Counted from the stretch's first letter, positions 32,816 through 44,641 are shown. The stretch: DNA of 64,000 bases from Hyposmocoma kahamanoa (GCF_003589595.1 NW_020653333.1:64802-128801), one strand, 5' to 3'. Numbers and translations: made by a program. The notes: a model not told the origin generated them from the sequence alone.

Positions 32816-33742
32816 CTGTCTCTCCCGTAAAATTTTACACAGCAGTGACGCTCTCGAAAATCTTTTCATGCTTAAAACTGTCCTGAAGTTAGTACTGGAC
32901 GCGTATCTCAAACTTATAGTCATCGCGTTATACGGGAATCGCTCGACTAAGCGACGTCTTTAGCTTTAGTGGTCTGTGATACCTATAGTAAATTACGAAA
33001 GTGGCGTTTAGGGCAAATGCTCATAAAGACAGTTGACAACTCGCTTCACTAGCATTCAAGTCTGTATTGTACACTTTCACTTAATACAAAAACTATAATT
33101 TACGTCAACTCAGCATACTTCATCCTACTCAACTATTCAATCTTAGACGTTCAAAGACATTTATATAAAATTCAATAACATCATTAATGCAATTTTCGTA
33201 AATTTAAAGAACTGCCTGAAAACTATATATTTAGATCGTGAGATATACTAATAATCCACATTAGAAAACGACTGCGGCATTCCCCGGCTCCCGGCCTGCA
33301 TATTGGGGCAGTGTCCTGATTTTAAATGGTCCCTTTATTAACTCACAGTGGGAACCCGTGTACATGTTGCTATGACAATGACTCAGATCTAACCTCTACC
33401 AGCCCCTAGAAGGGAACCCTACACGTAGCTGGACAGAATTTCAATTACATACTTTTTATTTAAATTTCAATTACTACCTAAATTGTATTTTATGCAATTA
33501 TTGCATAAAAAGGGTTCTTAAAGTCGAGTGCCGTGTTTAAGTAATAGGTACGAGATTTAAGACCTAAATGTAATGATTGCATACAATACTTTTTCTACGA
33601 AATTAAAATAGTGAAACAAAACCAATAATTAGAAGAATATTTGTTAACAATAAATAACAAGAAAAAATAGTAAGTGCGAAGTGTCCTTCAGTATAAAAAA
33701 AGTCTGTAAGTGTAATAAACATTATAGATTTTTTTACATTAT
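32816..33742. other. Intergenic DNA without recognised genes
   Basis: No gene. A GC-richer segment at 33270-33430 (with CATTCCCCGGCTCCCGGCC) has no open frame or known repeat that I can identify. Confidence 0.35.
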
Positions 33743-34310
33743 AGATCCAGAACCGTACGATAACTTATTGTCGACCGATTCCATTTGATATCGTACGATT
33801 TTTTTTTCATTTTTATTCACAATTCACAACACGCGAATCGCACGTGAAACTGTTGTATTCGAAACCGAACCGAAATGACGTCACTCTCGTACGATTACTC
33901 GAACTTCTCAGCCGGCAAGGGCTACAAACGTTATTCAGAACACAGTTATCGAATGAAAATCACCGAACGTCCTATTGTTTACAAAACAATAATTAATATG
34001 GAAATATCTTATTATTTTAAATAAAGTCTGGATTTTGTTCAATTTTAGTAATTTATTTTCAGGCAAGACTAATGCATATATTTCAGTCCTTTAAACTCCT
34101 AAAAATTTATATAAAAGGATTTTCATTTTTCTCATAATCTATTTCACCGACTAACACCGTAAACGCTGTTGGATAACAATATCGTATCCGGATACAAATC
34201 AAACGTTTAACTCGAATGTTCTGAATAGCTCCGAAAGCGCCCTTCGATTCGAAAACGATATCCAATCGTACGATTTGATTAAAATATCGAAGACTTCTGA
34301 ATCGGGGTCC
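33743..34310. mobile_element. ~570-bp MITE (family K), second copy
   Basis: It matches 5114-5701 over nearly its whole length, including CCGATTC..TTGATATCGTA, GAAACTGTTGTATTCGAAAC, CCTATTGTTTACAAA, GCGCCCTTCGATTCGAAAAC and the TTCTGAATCGGGGTCC end. The left end has diverged. Confidence 0.75.
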
Positions 34311-34921
34311 AGGTAAAACATAAAATTTTAATAGTCTCCATTAGTAGATTTGGTTTTCAAGTGAGTTTCAATTTTAATCCGACGAGGGGATCATGATACT
34401 TTGGTAGGCTACAAGTATTGAATTTTTACCACAAACGAAGTAAGTCGCCGATGTGAATGACGTAATTTGACCTATTATGACATCGTAGTATACTCTACCA
34501 TACAACCACCCTTCAAAAGAAAGTCCAAAAATAACGGAAGCGAAAATAATGCACGCTAAAAAAAATATCCAACCAAAGGGCAGAAACCCTAGAAATACAA
34601 ATATATTTTTAGCAAGCCACGAGCTCCGGTGTAACTTGTTTCGGGACAATGGTTTTACTTAGCTTTTTGATGCTTCGTTACGTATTTTTATGTCTTAATA
34701 AAAATATAAATGGCAAATTATTATGACAAAATTAAAGGTGTATTAAAAATATAAATTAGGAATTTGTCATTCATAAAACACAAATTACATGAAACAATTC
34801 TAGGAAGTAATGGAAATACAAAGTACCCATTTGTATTTCAAGCCCTGTCAATGACTACTCAATAACCACTTGGCAAAACGCGAATATAAGACACAAATCG
34901 ATGCCTTACTTTCTCAAGCTA
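34311..34921. other. Intergenic DNA; small fragment of the 449-860 MITE
   Basis: A hydrophobic 91-codon open frame on the minus strand (34374-34649) has no recognisable family and no splice context. The piece at 34885-34918 matches an inner arm of the MITE at 449-860. Confidence 0.35.
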
Positions 34922-35115
34922 CGCTCATATGCTACGCTTCCACATTTATGTAGTGAACAGCTATGAGTGACCCTGCCTGCAAACTTGTTCCCTGAACGCT
35001 ATAACTAGGACCTTTCAAGGCAAGAGTGGATATAGGCGTTATTTAGATGCGTATGCTCCATCGCCACTTTCCATAAGGTGAGATGGAGGTTAAATGCCCT
35101 TACTTTATTACAAAA
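34922..35115 (+). mobile_element. 3' fragment of the same LINE family as 7135-10712
   Basis: It aligns with 10490-10685 of the window: ACGCTTCCACATTTAT, CTTGTTCCCTGAACG, TATAACT.GGACCTTT, TTTCCAT.AGGTGAGATGGAGG. Small deletions and stop codons show it is dead. Confidence 0.85.
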
Positions 35116-35762
35116 AAAGCTCTGTTCTTGAGTGTTCGAGATAGTGCTCCTAAAGATAAATAAATAAATAAAGATAATTTCATTACTCAAGTGCTTATAA
35201 GAGTAGGTTAATCAATTAAGGCGAAATACATAACATTCTCTCTTTCACGCTCACTGCAACCATTTAAACTTTTGACATATCAGTAGAAACTGGTTCAAGT
35301 GGTAGCACTAAGTCCAACAGACAGAAATTCACAAACAGATGTGATTGTCTGGCACAGTGTTATTATTACTTTATTATACAAAATATGAAATTACGTGCCT
35401 TCTTAATTGCACCTTATAAAATACCTAGACATCAAAAAGTAAACAATACTAAAACAATAATTTTGTCACGGAGTGTAAATTAATAAATTGGTGTAATAAA
35501 ACATAATAATGGAGAATGGCGTGACTTATATTACTATGTAAATAATTAATAAAAGATAGATATGACTAGTGCACTGCACGTATTTGTGTAATGTAGTGTT
35601 TTTTTTAATGGAACAGTATGAGGAAATCCGAAACCATAGCAGATACAATACTTTGAGATCACGTAAATGGTGTAGCCGTCTGGCACATTATTATTATCAA
35701 TGTTCAAAGTCGGTGGTGAGAGTATATTTGTCTCTTTTTAGCTGAATTATCATTGGTTTGTA
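35116..35762. other. Intergenic DNA without recognised genes
   Basis: AT-rich sequence up to the mariner target TA at 35761-35762. Confidence 0.35.
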
Positions 35763-37040
35763 AGGCGTGTTTTTTTTTGAGCAATCGGTTTTTTAAAAAA
35801 AATAAAACACAGAAGAAATGACATTTTGATCGGGCAAACGGCTTTATTTCGTAGGAAATTCTTTTTAATTTAGTGTTTGAAAATGATTTCGGACATATGG
35901 CCACCGCGGCTACGTTTTAGATATGCCATTCGATTAGTCCAATTTCGCATCACTCTTTCGAGAACTTCTGGGCGTACGGCGAGAATTTCGCGTTCAACGT
36001 TGGCTTCCAAATGCTCAATCGTCGCCGGTTTGTCCGCATAGACTTGCGCCTTCACATGGCCCCACAAAAAAAAGCCCAACGGCGTGATATCGCAAGATCT
36101 TGGCGGCCAATCGACGGGGCCGTTTTTCGAAATAATCCGATCGCCGAACGTTCCCTTCAATAAGTCCATTGTGTCACCGGCTGTATGGCACGTGGCGCCG
36201 TCCTGCTGGAACCACAAGTCGCCCAGGTCGTGCGTGGCCACATTTGGGAAAAACCAGCCTTCCAACATCTCCCTATATCGCGCGCCATTCACCGTAACGT
36301 TGGCTCCGGCTTCATTTTTGAAGAAATAAGGACCGATGATGCCTTCTGCGTGCAAGCCGCATCAAACTGTGACCTTTTGCGGATGCAAAGGCGTCTCCAG
36401 AACTTGTTCGGGTTGTTCTGCGCTCCAATACCGCATATTTTGCTTGTTTACGTACCCATTTAGCCGAAAATGTGCTTCGTCCGAAAAGATGATTTTCCGA
36501 TGAAAATCTGGGTCATCTCTCAGCTTGGCCAGAGCCCAGTTAGAGAACGTACGGCGTCTCGGATGGTCATGCCACTTCAGCTCCTGGACCAGCTGGATCT
36601 TATACGCCTTCAAACCCAAATCTTTACGCAAAATCTTCCACGTAGTGGACGCTGTAAGGCCCAATTCTTGACCGCGGTGCCGAATTGAGACATTCGGATC
36701 TTCGGTGACACTCTCGTTCACAGTTCGTATGGTTTCATCGGTACGCACTGAACGAGCGTAGGAAATACGCGGCACGTCACACAAAGAAAACGTCTCGTCG
36801 AACTAATATTGGCTTCGGTTGGCCGTAAATTGGTATCAAATCACGGTACGTTTGGCGAATTGATTTGCCATTTTTGATGTAATATTCCAAAATTTGGCGA
36901 CGTTCTGGGAGCGAAAGGTGATTCATGTTGATAACTTCAATATTTTCTGTGTCAGAAAAAACCAAGATGGCCGCCATCTGTCAATTCCTTCTCTGTCAAA
37001 TCCCTATCGGAAAATAGATTGCTCAAAAAAAAACACACAG
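35763..37040 (-). mobile_element. Tc1/mariner element, DD41D (rosa/Visitor-like) type, recently inactivated
   Basis: A 1278-bp element flanked by TA at 35761-35762 and 37041-37042. A perfect 20-bp inverted repeat (GTG, nine T, GAGCAATC) lies at 35767-35786 and 37017-37036, four bases in from each TA. The interior is filled by a near-complete transposase on the minus strand. Symmetry of the TA, the four-base offsets and the repeats supports these borders. Confidence 0.9.
35870..36928 (-). pseudogene. Mariner (DD41D) transposase pseudogene
   Basis: The reading starts at the ATG near 36928 (MNHLSLPERRQILEYY, a helix-turn-helix N-terminus) and ends near 35870 (GGHMSEIIFK). The length is about 350 codons, full size for the family. 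Recognisable motifs are IIFSDEAHF (first catalytic Asp), FQQDGATCHT (second) and WPPRSCDITPLGFFLWG. In relatives the last reads CD.TPLDFFLWG, with the third catalytic Asp 41 residues after the second; here it is Gly (GGC, 36074-36076 on the plus strand). Other lesions are a TGA where Trp is expected (36362-36364) and a frameshift near 36790-36800. The damage is slight, so inactivation was recent. Confidence 0.9.
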
Positions 37041-37684
37041 TAGTTTACATTATGGTTGTGATTTCAAAACCAATTATTGCCGTTTCATTCTAATTGGAGA
37101 TTTCAAAACTTAAAGCGTTTAAGTTTTTTTTTTTTCACATTTCAGGAATAATTTTTTTTTTTAACTAAAGTAGGAAGCAAACGAGCAGGCGAGCATCTTG
37201 ATGAGAGGTGGTCATCGTTGCCCATGAACATTTCCAACACCAGAGGACCTGTCTATGCGTCACAAGCCTGTTGACTCGCTTTTTGAAGAACCCCATGTCA
37301 TAACGCAAAAGAAATACTTCAATAGTGATACACAAGAAGGAACGAATGTGATGATAAACATAAATTAATCATGCCTGCCTTCCAGAATAGCAGAGACTTA
37401 GGACGTTCACTAGGTATACACGAGATCTGAGACTTATTAAATTCATCCGCAAACGCCATGCCCATGTGGCATTATTAAAAAAAAAGTTACATACATCATA
37501 TTACATATCCATGGAACCAGTGAGAGTCAGTAGAGACTGATGGGAGTTGGATATTGATTATTGACTATGGGCACATGCCCATACAACAATAATAATCTTC
37601 ATACATATGAAGATTATTATTATTGGTACTTATATCATATATATTATATTATATTATTGGTACTTTTAACCGGACCTTTATTAA
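37041..37684. other. Intergenic DNA with a palindrome at 37588-37621
   Basis: AATAATAATCTTCATA and its exact inverse are separated by two bases (37588-37621). TTATTGGTACTT is repeated just to the right. No gene. Confidence 0.5.
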
Positions 37685-38425
37685 GAGTCAACACTACCTC
37701 AGTTCGAATTCAAATTTTTCCCGTGCTAATACGGTTCATTTTGCTTTCATCGAACGGCAGGGACACTGGCTTTATTTCAGAATTAATTAATTTTACAAAC
37801 GAAATTAAGTCATTTGAAAAATGTATATCGTATACTAGAAGTATTCTGTTTAGTTCAGTAGATATAAAAAAAATCATTGTATTCGCAAAGCACCTATTGA
37901 ATACAGCGGTTTTCCTGTAAAACTTCGAGGTAATTTTGTGTTTTCTTTTTATCGTGAAAATTTTTAGGAAGCGTCTTTTCACACCGTATAGTAAACAGTG
38001 TCATCATCAAACTTAAGAGTTATATATACTCTTGTCGGTGGAGCCTCTTCTAGTCCTCTCTCCTACAAGCCAGTTCCTTGACCTCCTTATACGACACGAC
38101 ACCGGCCTTTTCCTTTATTTGGTCTATGTAACTGCGCCTAAGTCCTCTTCCCATCTTCCTCTCGATCTTTCATATAGTATTCAGGATCGATCTTTTCTCG
38201 TTTACTATTCTCAATACTTCCTCGTTGGTTTTCTTTTCTATCCAACTTATACCCTTCATCCTCCTCCAGCACCACGTCTCAAAAGCTTCTATCATTCCCA
38301 AACAGTGTAATCAGCGTATATCCTCAATTTTACTATATATTTTTTCCAAAATGATTGATTCAACACTGTCACTGTTATGCGGAATCAACCAAAGCCATTT
38401 GAGGTTATATAGACTCTTAAGGGCA
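37685..38425 (+). repeat. Dispersed repeat family E, split by a LINE fragment
   Basis: The blocks are the same as at 12115-12535, interrupted by the RTE-type fragment at 38002-38299. Removing that fragment and one copy of the 9-bp target duplication restores collinearity with the other copy. Confidence 0.75.
38002..38299 (-). mobile_element. 5'-truncated RTE-type LINE fragment with 9-bp target duplication
   Basis: On the minus strand it encodes the tail of a reverse transcriptase: CWRRMKGISWIEKKTNEEVL, then RIVNEKRSI and KMGRGLRRSYI. This is the C-terminal signature (W.RM..I.W....NEEVL) of RTE-like LINEs, here with stop codons. The 3' end is a TTTGATGATG tail. AAACAGTGT flanks it at 37993-38001 and 38300-38308. 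Confidence 0.85.
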
Positions 38426-38536
38426 TCCCCAATCTGATCTAGAGATATGCATAATACGCCGAGGTCTATTTCCACCTGCAGCCCCCATTCACATTCGCTC
38501 TATAAATTTGTGCCGTTAATCTATAAACATTCTTTA

Positions 38537-38744
38537 CTGCCTCCGTGACCGAACGGTTACCATGCCTTGACTGCCACGCAGAGGTCCCAGGTTCGATTCC
38601 CGGGCCGGGAGAAATATTTGTATGGCCATTTTGCAATTATTTCTCTCGTGAGTTTGGGTGTAATTTGTGGTTGTCTATGTGTGTGTCCATGGCACCCGCG
38701 ACACAGGGTTTCCCTAGTGCGGGGCTATGTTGAGTGTGTGCGTT
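38537..38744 (+). mobile_element. tRNA-derived SINE (family S1)
   Basis: CTGCCTCCGTGACCGAACGG (A box), AGGTTCGATTCCCGGGCC (B box), then the full family body to CTAGTGCGGGGCTATGTTGA, then GTGTGTGCGTT. It is close to the family consensus. Confidence 0.88.
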
Positions 38745-41619
38745 ATTATTATTATTCTTTATACACTTCTTTACATTCTTGACACATCAACAGATTGAAC
38801 TAGGTGTGACTTTTTTAGTATTTTTGAATGTCTAATGTTTGGCCGGACACTGAAACTATACTAATTTTGTTACATGTCAACTTCAATACAACCTGTGTTT
38901 TCACAAACAAATGTATTATGATCTTTGTTGTATGTTTGACTGTCTGTGTATTCGATCAAAAAACTACGTTTTCATGGCATGCCGAAAAGTCAGTACAAAG
39001 ATTTGTAACAAAAATACATAGGAAAATTTCGACGACTCGGTAACTGGACCCGTGGTTCAGTTGTTAAAGCAATGCTACGGTGCAGTATGGATGTCGATTA
39101 AAGTCCCACCGGGTCGACGAAGTTTTTCTGTGTATTCGATCTTAGTCATAACAAAACCAGTGGAGTTATTTCACAAAAAATCTCAATAAATAATTTTCAT
39201 TGCTTTTCAATATATAAAAGCGCCCATATCAGGTTATTTGGTATGGCAGAATTTTTCGCACGGCCGTGTTAATTATATTTAACGCGTTCTTAACGCTCAA
39301 GGTTATAGAAAACAGCTGATATGGCTGGGTTTTTTCTATTTTAAATCCAGCTGCGCTCAGTTTATGGAAACCGTAAATAGATCATCAGGTCTTTGGCTTC
39401 GTACGGTAGTATGGAATTAATATTCTCGCAAATTGTCTCTGGCATTTGTATGCTACGAAAATTATTGTGTTCGCGCATGAGTCCAAATACTGTAAAATGA
39501 TGGAATTGAGAATTACACGAATTGAAAATTTTAATAAGTACTGACTCAATCTTATTACGAATAACGGAATTATTTTTATTTGATACATAATAAGTAGTTA
39601 TCCACTAATAAAGAGAATATAAATTTATTGGTTCCTTTCAGAAGTTTTTTGAACTTACAAATCGTTTTTTCTCAATTTCTTGATTTTTGTATTATGACAA
39701 TATTTGGGTTCATGAGCGACTTATCGACGCGGAATTAATTTGAGCCGGCCAGAAAATAAAATTTGTCTCCATGCAATAAGAGCGAAGACATTCCACGTTT
39801 CGTTTCCGCTCAGGCCGGTTTAATGCGATACCGTGTTGACAAATTGTGGGTTGTGACTCCCTATTTTACTGTCACACACAATTCAATAAGCTGTCCTAAT
39901 ACAGTTTTCTTAACGCGACAGCTTTTTACTACGTTGCCGAATATAGTGTCGCTAGATGGCGCCATAAAATACATTAAGCGTTTCTCAGTGGGATTACTCT
40001 CAACATGTATGTTGTCATAATTATTAATACAAAGATTGTATTGTTGATTGTTGTGATGTATGTTGTCGTTGTCACAAAACAACGCTTCACCTGCATACGC
40101 GAACCTGCAGTTGTGTAATGTACAGTCAAGAGCACATCAATCTTGACACTGTACTTTGGACCGTTCTTATCATAAGCGGCATAGAGTTTGATTTAAGTCT
40201 CAAGTGTCAAGCTTGACGTGCTCTTGACCCAGTACATAAATTCTTGTGAATATATCTGTACTTTTGTCTACTGCCCATTAATTTCTTTAGTATACTCTAA
40301 GATTATGGTTACAACTGTTATTCTCCAATAGCCTCGTCAAAGCGTTCTTAATCTAAAGAATTTGTTAAAGTTGCCAATAGAATACATGCCAACGTAATGC
40401 CATCAACGTACACAAAAATAAACTATAAATTTACTTACAAAGATTTATTTTCGCAAACTAGTTTCGACACAAAGATGAACGACTTATAACACACCAAAGA
40501 TTAAATGATAATGGCCTAGAACTTCCAAATCTATCTCCTTTTAAATCTGATACAATTGGTAATCATAACAGGCTAATAACCATAGCTAGATAGTTAATGT
40601 ACAAAGGTTCAATTTCTATCATTGATTGCCTTTGACTATTGTCGACTCTGGTAATAAACACTCTATTACCATATTTTACGACAATCAGTCACGTGAACAG
40701 TGTACTATTTTTATTGATTACCATAAGTGGTTGATGACATTGTTGACCAGTAATATAAAATGTTTAAAAAAGTATGACAAAAGTTTGTGAACACTGACAT
40801 TTTATTTCTTCGATTTACGTATCTACTAGTAAAATTTTCCATCCTTCGGGACAGGAGGTATCATGGTCAGACTGCCAGATCTTCGGTTGTAATTTTTCTT
40901 CAATAATTTTATTTTCCGACATCTTTTCGCGGGAAATCGTATCGTGTATACTTGTTTTTTTTTTAAATTTATTTCATGGCTTTGAATTCAAGTGATTTCG
41001 GTCGAAATATTAGAGATAATAAACACAGAAAATAATATAAAAGAGTAATAGCATTGTACTAAAACAAAATAATTAAAATTTTGTTCTTCTTTTGTTTATG
41101 GCGTTGAATAAAAAACATTTGTATAATAATTCAACATAATGCTCGCCATACAAAACACTGTTACCAGCGATAAAACATCAGAAATGAGTAGTTTGATTGT
41201 GCGAGTTTTAAGTACATAGTGCAAACTGTTTTAATTTGTTTGATAAGCTCGTTCTACGTCTTTAAACGACGCGAATCGGCATTTGACATCAATGGTCATG
41301 TTGTGCATAGACTATAGTCTTATGGAGGAATTTGAAAATACCGCAATATGGCGAGGGTCCAAAAGTACCAACCAGCCTTCACATACTATTTCATACTTAT
41401 GACTAAAGAAAAAAAACTTAATTCGATTAAAAACTAAAACAAGACGCTTCACGCACTATGTGGACAAGATATTCCTTAGAAGCAATACTAGAGTACATTA
41501 AGGAGTTTTAACTAAAAATCAAAGTAATAAACGGATTAAGAGCTCATAAAATAATTATAGTAGTATAATAGAAATAATCCGCAACATAGTCCAATACATA
41601 TTGAAGATTTTAATTTAGC
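38745..41619. other. Intergenic DNA downstream of the CCDC59-like gene
   Basis: No supported gene. A weak tRNA-like segment lies at 39047-39115 (GGACCCGTGGTTCAGTTG, then GTCGATTAAAGTCCC). MITE M lies at 40136-40227. No clear AATAAA for the minus-strand gene was found within 100 bases of its stop codon. Confidence 0.4.
40136..40227. mobile_element. 92-bp MITE (family M)
   Basis: TCAAGAGCACATCAATCTTG, then ACACT, is inverted on the right as AGTGTCAAGCTTGACGTGCT, then CTTGA. It is the inverse orientation of the copy nested at 28496-28599. Confidence 0.78.
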
Positions 41620-42276
41620 TCATTTAGAAGTCTGAATTTTCTCTAAAAGCATCTCCAACCGTCCCGTCATGACAGGCTGTCCTTTCTTAGTCTTCTTGCT
41701 CAACTTCTTAAATCTTTCTTGCTTTTTCTTCTTGTATTCTTGCAACTTCTGATTCTTTTCTTCTTTCGCCTTTTCGATCTCCTCTTTCTTCCTTTGTTTG
41801 TCTTGTTTTATTTTATTATACTGTTGTTTAGCTTGCCAAAAAGGATCCTTACGACTTTGAGCTTTTTCCCTTTCTAGCACATCTGGGTGTTTAACAAATC
41901 TACCAACCTCTTGGTTAGAGTCTGTTACATCTTCGTCAAAATTAATTGGCTTGTAAGATCCAGCAGCAGGTTCATTCTTTACTTCTTTATAGAATTTTCT
42001 TAGAAGTTGCTTCTTCCTTTGCTCCTCCCATTGTTCAAGCTTATATTTCTTACTGTATTTCTTCAAACGATAAGCTTTTTTGTCAAAAGGTTTCTTGTCT
42101 TGACCATTTTCTGGGGCAACTCTATTTTGCATGAAATTATCTTGACGTTTCTTTTTTTCGTGATGGTCAACTCCATCATTTTTCTTTTCCCTTTTTACTT
42201 CTTTATTGCAATCTCTATCAGGTTGTTTATCTTTTTTCTTGCTGGCTAAGAAGAATGAGTCCCTTTTCTTGTCCAT
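41620..42276 (-). CDS. CCDC59: CCDC59/TAP26-like (Fyv7-type) rRNA-processing protein
   Basis: A 218-residue, highly charged protein with about 30% Lys. It begins MDKKRDSFFLASKKKDK and has basic stretches suited to nucleolar targeting. A predicted coiled-coil runs over roughly residues 140-195 (KQDKQRKKEEIEKAKEEK). The C-terminus is KKTKKGQP followed by LEMLLEKIQ, the most conserved segment of the CCDC59/Fyv7 family. By family knowledge it acts in the nucleolus in small-subunit rRNA processing; the mammalian member was first described as a TTF1-associated protein. I chose the ATG at 42274-42276 because a good acceptor (TTTCATTGTAG) lies 8 bases upstream. The open frame above it is intronic read-through. 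Confidence 0.85.
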   Translation of the reverse strand: MDKKRDSFFLASKKKDKQPDRDCNKEVKREKKNDGVDHHEKKKRQDNFMQNRVAPENGQDKKPFDKKAYRLKKYSKKYKLEQWEEQRKKQLLRKFYKEVKNEPAAGSYKPINFDEDVTDSNQEVGRFVKHPDVLEREKAQSRKDPFWQAKQQYNKIKQDKQRKKEEIEKAKEEKNQKLQEYKKKKQERFKKLSKKTKKGQPVMTGRLEMLLEKIQTSK

Positions 42277-42745
42277 TTTCAAACCTACAATGAAATGATA
42301 AAGCGTGTTTGAAACACAAAAAGAAAAGTAAAAAAGAAATACTTGTGCATGCAAGATAATATTTGAGATAAATATAAATAGATAGAAACACGCTTTCTCA
42401 CTTCAATTACAATATAATATTATATTCAAAACATATACTATACTATATTCAAAATATATATGTAGCAAATGTATGATATTGTGTTTATTAAGATACTTTA
42501 AACAAAAGTTTACTTTTAAACAAGACAAACATTATTTTTTTAATTTTTACAGCTTGTCAAGTTTATTAAACTTGTTCAGGTTACAAATCACACCAATCTC
42601 GAGATGGGCTCAATTTTGGTATTAGTTTGTTTTTTTTTGCTTTTGTGCATTATATTGTATATTAAGCCAAATTACACTGTGAATTAAGCATATAGAGTAT
42701 AATTTAGCTCACATATGAACTAAAGATTTGTTGCTATCTAAAGAG

Positions 42746-42828
42746 CACACAAGCTGCATTTAGACATCGTAATATAGCAGTTAGTATGTAGTCGAAAAGC
42801 AGTTTATAGTCTAAATGCAGCTTGTGTG
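42746..42828. mobile_element. 83-bp hairpin MITE with perfect 20-bp arms
   Basis: CACACAAGCTGCATTTAGAC (42746-42765) is inverted without mismatch at 42809-42828. Confidence 0.75.
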
Positions 42829-43714
42829 ATTACAACTAAAAATATAAATAAATTACAAATAAATACAAATATTCTCTTCGCATTAAAATGAAAAATACTT
42901 CCATTACTAATGCTGAATTATAAAGCTCAAGCATCAAATTTTGCTTTTCTAACAAGATCCTCTAATCCTCCTTAATAGCAAAGAACAGTATGTATAGATA
43001 TGTAAAACATTCCTAATCTTCTTTATAATATTGTATAGAAATTATTTTTTTAAGCACTATATATATATTTAAATTAAATAACTTTTTATATTTAATAAAC
43101 ATGTACTACCATAGGGACTTAAACAACAAGTTTGGCACAGTGAATGAAGGCAAATGTAAGGCGTGGTTCCGATAATCATTTTGATGAAAGTATACTTTGT
43201 GTTGTTGACATCAATATTAAAAAACTACACACCATACTTGGTGCTTGTAAAGACTTGGGTTTATGTAACATAGAGAAATCTACATTACTAAAGCTATACT
43301 ACTGAATATTGCTAACAAAGTGGTTTTACCACTTAACCTCCAAGAGCCAGCAAACTACACAGGGAAAAGCGCTAAAAGCCCAATGTTTATTAAGATGTAC
43401 TGAATATAATTCTAGACATCCTATGGTCATAAAAATTAACAGTGCTGAATTTGACTGGGTTTGAATCACTTCATGTACATTTTGATGTACACGGAGCCTT
43501 AGGAGAGTATATGGGGAAATAATTTATAAGAGTACTTCTCAATATTGAATTTTTCAAGCAGTAATTAATTATTAAAGTGAGCTGACTTCACCAATGTGAG
43601 CAGTATTTATTACTAAATATTGACAATGCATTTTCGTAATGACGTTTTCCTTTACTGTTAGTGATAAGTATAGCTTTTACACATTTAGTTACTAACCATT
43701 TACAAATATGTAGG

Positions 43715-43895
43715 TGCGAATCAGGTATATTTGTTTTTTCAAATAAACCAACGTCACCCAATAAACCGTGACCATGGCATATGGATAGGCTCCAAAACGT
43801 TGGTTTCTTTGAAAAAATAAATATATATGCAATTTAGATAAAAAAAAATTGTTTCATTTCCTGTGTATAACAATGTGAAAACCTATGAACTCGAT
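43715..43895. mobile_element. Head-to-head Penelope terminal repeats (palindrome)
   Basis: ATATTTGTTTTTTCAAATAA, then ACCAACGT on the left faces AACGTTGGTTTCTTTGAAAA, then AATAAATATA on the right. CCGTGACCATGG lies between. The right copy continues to GTTTCATTTCCTGTGTATAA. There is no coding part, so it is a pair of terminal repeats only. Confidence 0.65.
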
Positions 43896-44435
43896 AAGTA
43901 TGTAAGTAATTTAGAAATTAAAATCTTAGATAATGCATTAATATCTTCTGGAAAAGACTCATTGTGGATATCCCAACTGTTGTTCTAAGTACTTACTAAT
44001 TGAAATAGTAGCTTTGAAGGTACTACTGAAGTAGTTTATTTATCATTGAAGTTATTTTTAGTAGCTGCTCAGTATCAACTTATAGTCTGTCTTTTTTGAA
44101 GACGGAGTAAAATGACTTTTGTAGTGTTGCCAGTTTTCATAAAATTTTAAATAGTCATGTAGTCGTTGTCGATAGTTTTATGATGATCAAGATGAATAAT
44201 GAATTCAGCTCACTGAAATTATGGTAATCTAAGTGGAGCTGAAGGCTCAGTGGCATCTGCAGAAGCTGTAAAGTGACTTACGGAAGGATGTACATACAGT
44301 ATTTGCTTATGGAGTGTGTTCATACAGAACCTATCAGAGTACAGTTATTTGCATAGGTTGGTTTCCCATACATTTAATTTCATTTTGTCAGAGCCAACAT
44401 GTAGTGTTACAAAAATTTTGTATACATGCCTTTAA

Positions 44436-44641
44436 CTGCCTCCGTGGCCGAACGGTTACCATGCCGGACTGCCACGCAGAGGTCCCAGGTTCGATTCCCG
44501 GGCCGGGAGAAATGTTTGTATGGCTTACATTTATTTCTCTCGTGAGTTTGGGTGTAATTTGTGGTTGTCTATGTGTGTGTCCATGGCACCCGCGACACAG
44601 GGTTTCCCTAGTGCGGGGCTATGTTGAATGTGTGTGCGTTA
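44436..44641 (+). mobile_element. tRNA-derived SINE (family S1), near consensus
   Basis: CTGCCTCCGTGGCCGAACGG, GGTTCGATTCCCGGGCCGGG and the full body are intact. It is nearly identical to the head at 61324, so it is a young copy. It sits in the inferred 5' UTR intron of the CCDC59-like gene, antisense to it. Confidence 0.9.

Noticed and set aside
34374..34649. Hydrophobic 91-codon minus-strand frame as a membrane protein
   Set aside because: AT-rich sequence gives Phe/Ile/Leu-rich frames by chance. No splice sites, start context or family resemblance.
36084..36688. Plus-strand open frames over the mariner
   Set aside because: They are antisense shadows of the transposase, whose motifs are on the minus strand.
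42277..42354. N-terminal extension of the CCDC59-like protein (MHAQVFLFYFSF...)
   Set aside because: It is hydrophobic and atypical for the family, and is separated from the Lys-rich protein by a good splice acceptor. It is most likely intron read-through.
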